DNA from: an uncultured Candidatus Saccharibacteria bacterium
GTDB lineage: Bacteria > Patescibacteriota > Saccharimonadia > Saccharimonadales > Saccharimonadaceae
Length of the DNA stretch: 52,835 nucleotides
Assembly: GCA_946408595.1 (NCBI GenBank)
Contig: CAMJSX010000006.1
Span: 1 to 52,835, forward strand
Direction: 5' to 3'
Shown: one piece after another, positions 50,312 to 52,835 of the stretch
Numbering within the stretch: the stretch's first letter is position 1
How the letters are laid out: each line of letters starts with the position of its first letter
Made by a program: the position numbers and the translations under genes
The notes under the pieces: generated by a model
The model's input: only the letters and a program-made list of their open reading frames with translations
The model's database searches: none
Told to the model about the DNA's origin: nothing

Positions 50312-50908
50312 ATGGCAACTTTAGATAAAGAAGTTTTCGGTCTTTCCGTAGAAAACCACGAACTCGTGAAACTCGCATATGATGCATATCTTGCAAACTC
50401 TCGTTCTTCACACGCCAAAACTTTGAAGCGTGGTGAAGTTTCTGGTGGTGGCAAGAAACCATGGAAGCAAAAAGGTACCGGTCGTGCTCGTTTTGGTAGC
50501 ACCCGTAACCCAATTTGGCGCCATGGTGGTGTGGCCTTTGGTCGCACTGGTGAAGAGAATTTCACCAAGAATATGTCTCGCTCAGCTAAGAAACAAGCAG
50601 TCTGCCAAGCACTTTCAATGAAAAATGCTAAGAAAGCTGTTTTGATTCTCCCAGCCGAAGTCAAACTCACCGGCAAAACCAAAGACGCCGCGAAGGTTTT
50701 GAAGGATATGAAACTCGAAGGTAAAAACGTGCTTGCAGTCGCAGCCGAGAAAACCCCAGAAGTTCTTCGCTCCACTAACAACCTTCCAAACGTTAAGTTG
50801 GTTCGTGCCACTTATCTCAACGTATTTGATATCATGAATGCAGACGCGATTGTCTTCTCCGAAGCAGCGCTAAAAGCTACCGTAAAGTGGTTGAAGGGAG
50901 ATAAGTAA
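50312..50908 (+). CDS. rplD: Ribosomal protein uL4
   Basis: 50S protein lining the exit tunnel, 198 residues, and in E. coli the repressor of this operon. Has the typical SRSSHAKTLKRGEVSGGGKK, then KPWKQKGTGRARFGS and IWRHGGVAFG of the extended tunnel loop, followed by the globular part. Shine-Dalgarno AAAGGAG at the end of rplC. Confidence 0.97.
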   Translation: MATLDKEVFGLSVENHELVKLAYDAYLANSRSSHAKTLKRGEVSGGGKKPWKQKGTGRARFGSTRNPIWRHGGVAFGRTGEENFTKNMSRSAKKQAVCQALSMKNAKKAVLILPAEVKLTGKTKDAAKVLKDMKLEGKNVLAVAAEKTPEVLRSTNNLPNVKLVRATYLNVFDIMNADAIVFSEAALKATVKWLKGDK

Positions 50909-50909
50909 A

Positions 50910-51287
50910 ATGGCAGATAAGAAAACCGCAAAGGTGGCACTTCACATGATCGAGCCACGCGCAACTGAAAAAACTTATCTTGAACAAGCTAAGAGAACCT
51001 ATGTGTTCCCAATCAAGCTTTCTACTTCCAAGCAAGAAGTTATCAAGATGGTTGAAAAAGAATTCAATGTTACAGTCACTGATGTGAGATCTTTGATTAG
51101 AAACGGTAAGAAAACCAAATTTAGCAAAGGTAAGCACGCTTATCCTGGTATTACTCACCGTCAAGACAAGAAGTTCGCTTATGTAACTTTGAAAGAAGGT
51201 GATTCAATCAAAGTATTTGAAGAGCCAGAAAAAGAAGAGAAGAAAACAGTAAAGCCAGCAAAGTCTGCTAAGAAGGAGGACAAGTAA
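50910..51287 (+). CDS. rplW: Ribosomal protein uL23
   Basis: 50S protein at the tunnel exit and docking site for trigger factor and SRP; 125 residues. The core (ATEKTYLEQAKRTYVFPIKL, then VTDVRSLIRNGKKTKFSKGK) is normal. The last 25 residues are an added Lys/Glu/Ala-rich tail beyond the usual length of about 95-100. It shares one base with rplB. Confidence 0.95.
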   Translation: MADKKTAKVALHMIEPRATEKTYLEQAKRTYVFPIKLSTSKQEVIKMVEKEFNVTVTDVRSLIRNGKKTKFSKGKHAYPGITHRQDKKFAYVTLKEGDSIKVFEEPEKEEKKTVKPAKSAKKEDK

Positions 51288-52123
51288 TGGCAATTTCTGC
51301 ATATCGCCCGATTACGCCGGCGCAACGTCAAAAGACGACTGAGGATTATGATCAAATTACGACCAATAAACCAATGAAGTCTTTGCTTGCCGCCAAAAAG
51401 CAACAAGCGGGTAAGAATAACCAAGGTCGCATCACGGTACGTCACCGTGGTGGTGGTGTGAAACGCCACTATCGCTTGATGACCTACAACTTGCCAAAGG
51501 ATCTTACTTTGACGGTTGAAGAAATCGAATACGATCCAAATCGCTCAGCACGTATTGCTCGTGTGAAAGATCAAAACGGTACATATTATTATGTACTCGC
51601 TGATACGAAAATGACGAAAGGTACCACCTTCAAGACTGGTAACGAAATTGAAGTCGAAGATTCCAACCGTTTGCCACTTGAAAACATCCCAGTTGGTACA
51701 TTTGTATATGCAATTGAACTCACTCCGGGCAAAGGTGCCCAAATGGCACGTGCCGCCGGAGCTCAAGCTCAGCTCATGGCAAAAGAAAATGGCTATGCCA
51801 CCCTCAAAATGCCATCAGGCGAGGTCCGCAAAGTCCTCTTAGCTTGTGAAGCTTCAATTGGTACGGTTTCTAACCTTCAGCACCAAAACGTTAAAATCGG
51901 TGCTGCTGGTCGCCGCCGCCGCAAAGGCATTCGCCCAACGGTACGTGGTGTCGTGATGAACGCAACGGATCACCCACACGGTGGTGGTGACGGTGGTCGT
52001 CACGGTTCAGGTAAAGCACCAAGAACTCCTTGGGGCCAACTCACCTTGGGTTACCGTACTCGTCATAATAAGAAAACTAATAAGATGATCGTGCGCAGTC
52101 GCCACGAAGGAAAGAGGAAATAA
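51287..52123 (+). CDS. rplB: Ribosomal protein uL2
   Basis: Core 50S protein close to the peptidyl-transferase centre, 278 residues. Conserved [14 protein letters not shown] start, [30 protein letters not shown], and the C-terminal [12 protein letters not shown] with the key His. Starts in the stop of rplW and ends in the start of rpsS (TAATG overlaps), showing tight coupling. Confidence 0.97.
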   Translation: MAISAYRPITPAQRQKTTEDYDQITTNKPMKSLLAAKKQQAGKNNQGRITVRHRGGGVKRHYRLMTYNLPKDLTLTVEEIEYDPNRSARIARVKDQNGTYYYVLADTKMTKGTTFKTGNEIEVEDSNRLPLENIPVGTFVYAIELTPGKGAQMARAAGAQAQLMAKENGYATLKMPSGEVRKVLLACEASIGTVSNLQHQNVKIGAAGRRRRKGIRPTVRGVVMNATDHPHGGGDGGRHGSGKAPRTPWGQLTLGYRTRHNKKTNKMIVRSRHEGKRK

Positions 52124-52416
52124 TGTCTCGGAGTCTTAAGAAAGGTCTATTTGTAGACTACAAACTCGCGAAGAAAGTTGCTGCTCTCTCCAGCGAGGAT
52201 CGCACCGTGATTAAAACTTGGGCACGCCAATCAACTATTTCACCAGAAATGGTTGGTCGCACAATTGCCGTTCACAATGGCAAAATGCACGTACCTGTGT
52301 TTGTTTCAGAAAACATGGTCGGTCACAAGCTTGGCGAATTTGCGCCAACTCGTAAGTTTAAGCGCCACGGTGGTAAGAAAGCCGCTGAGGCCGCAGCAGC
52401 GAAAGGAGCTAACTAA
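52123..52416 (+). CDS. rpsS: Ribosomal protein uS19
   Basis: 30S head protein, 97 residues. Conserved [32 protein letters not shown], and [19 protein letters not shown]. The Ala-rich tail ([11 protein letters not shown]) is a minor extension. One-base overlaps with both neighbours. Confidence 0.97.
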   Translation: MSRSLKKGLFVDYKLAKKVAALSSEDRTVIKTWARQSTISPEMVGRTIAVHNGKMHVPVFVSENMVGHKLGEFAPTRKFKRHGGKKAAEAAAAKGAN

Positions 52417-52796
52417 TGAGTACTCATTTCGCACATGCCTATGAAAAAGGTATTGATTCATTACCAAGAAAAACTAGCATCGTCGCATCACTCGTTCGTG
52501 ATCGTTATGTCGCTGACGCGGTGGTGATCCTTGAAAACACCCCACGCCGTGCTGCTCGTGCAGTTCTCAAGGCTATTGAATCAGCTAATGCAAATCTATT
52601 GAACAATTCCAAAGTTTCGATTGATCCGAAAACCGTCAGAATTGCCCGAATTTTCGTAACAAGTGGTACCAGAATGCGCCGCTATATGCCAGCATCTCGT
52701 GGTCGCGCACTTCCTTATGAGAAGATTTCAAGCAACATTTTCGTCGAGGTCGCCGGCGAAGAAAAAGTAAAGAAAGCTGAAAAGGAGAAAAAGTAA
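52416..52796 (+). CDS. rplV: Ribosomal protein uL22
   Basis: 50S protein with a long loop lining the exit tunnel; 126 residues. Has RKTSIVASLVRDRYVADAVV, TPRRAARAVLKAIESANAN, and the loop RMRRYMPASRGRALPYEK. The Lys/Glu-rich tail is about 12 residues longer than usual. Confidence 0.95.
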   Translation: MSTHFAHAYEKGIDSLPRKTSIVASLVRDRYVADAVVILENTPRRAARAVLKAIESANANLLNNSKVSIDPKTVRIARIFVTSGTRMRRYMPASRGRALPYEKISSNIFVEVAGEEKVKKAEKEKK

Positions 52797-52797
52797 T

Positions 52798-52835
52798 ATG
52801 GGTCAGAAGGTTAATCCCATCTCTTACCGTCTCCA
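52798..52835 (+). CDS. rpsC: Ribosomal protein uS3, N-terminus (partial)
   Basis: The window ends 12 codons into the gene. The peptide MGQKVNPISYRL matches the start of uS3 (MGQKVNPIGFRL-type), and rpsC follows rplV in the standard gene order. It starts one base after the rplV stop. Confidence 0.93.
   Translation, partial: MGQKVNPISYRL

Noticed and set aside
49963-50811. A long minus-strand open frame (282 codons) across rplC/rplD
   Set aside because: It is the shadow of highly conserved ribosomal genes; composition is Ser/Phe/Arg-rich and no promoter or ribosome site is present.

Overview
The window reads as ordinary chromosome of a small-genome Patescibacteria (Candidate Phyla Radiation) bacterium, most likely Candidatus Saccharibacteria (TM7). 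This is inferred from the gene set and style: translation, cell-wall and recombination genes packed with 1-30 bp overlaps, no amino-acid or nucleotide biosynthesis, shortened or simplified housekeeping enzymes, and giant secreted proteins made of InlB B-type repeats alternating with Fibrobacter-type FISUMP domains. TGA is a real stop (tyrS, dus) and an RF2 with the SPF tripeptide is present, so the standard bacterial code applies and the UGA-glycine lineages are excluded. Most genes sit near 40-45% GC by eye.

Layout. 1-4080: lemA tail, htpX, a membrane protein, ligA, tRNA-Glu. 4113-7044: first FISUMP/InlB surface protein. 7073-14175: small membrane protein, pyk, pgk, a MurA fused to an XRE helix-turn-helix, pcrA/uvrD, rnhA. 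14230-19092: a 1620-residue surface protein. 19207-27252: tyrS, a Trm11-like methyltransferase, rpmA, an LPG-synthase-type membrane protein, xseA-xseB, a small anchored protein, a sensorless histidine kinase with a receiver-only regulator, recO, ppa. 27256-33171: glyS and an ABC exporter (divergent), rarA, a DUF4282-like protein, an FNT channel, tRNA-Phe, tRNA-Lys and tRNA-Val. 33197-36252: hisS, a CPTC membrane protein with a DsbA-like protein, an unassigned small RNA and a FISUMP gene remnant. 36253-45809: RpfB/YabE-like G5/3D protein, rsmA, serS, hpf, secA, an M16 peptidase, murD, dus. 45838-48349: a patch of four unrecognised genes with their own promoters, Shine-Dalgarno sites and terminators. 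48424-52835: prfB and the start of the S10/spc ribosomal operon (rplC-rplD-rplW-rplB-rpsS-rplV-rpsC).

Two gene styles are visible. About a dozen housekeeping genes have an extended -10 box (TGN-TATAAT) exactly 6 bases before the start codon, which predicts leaderless mRNA. The others have a short leader with a Shine-Dalgarno site.

The observations most worth pursuing are the XRE-MurA fusion with a perfect palindrome just upstream of its own promoter, a switch-like structured leader before an orphan gene at 46934, an unassigned promoter-to-terminator RNA at 35940-36072, the 14-bp divergent promoter between glyS and the ABC exporter, an A7 tract that puts the best start of a surface protein out of frame, a LigA without its zinc-finger cysteines, and the CPTC membrane protein paired with a DsbA-like protein.
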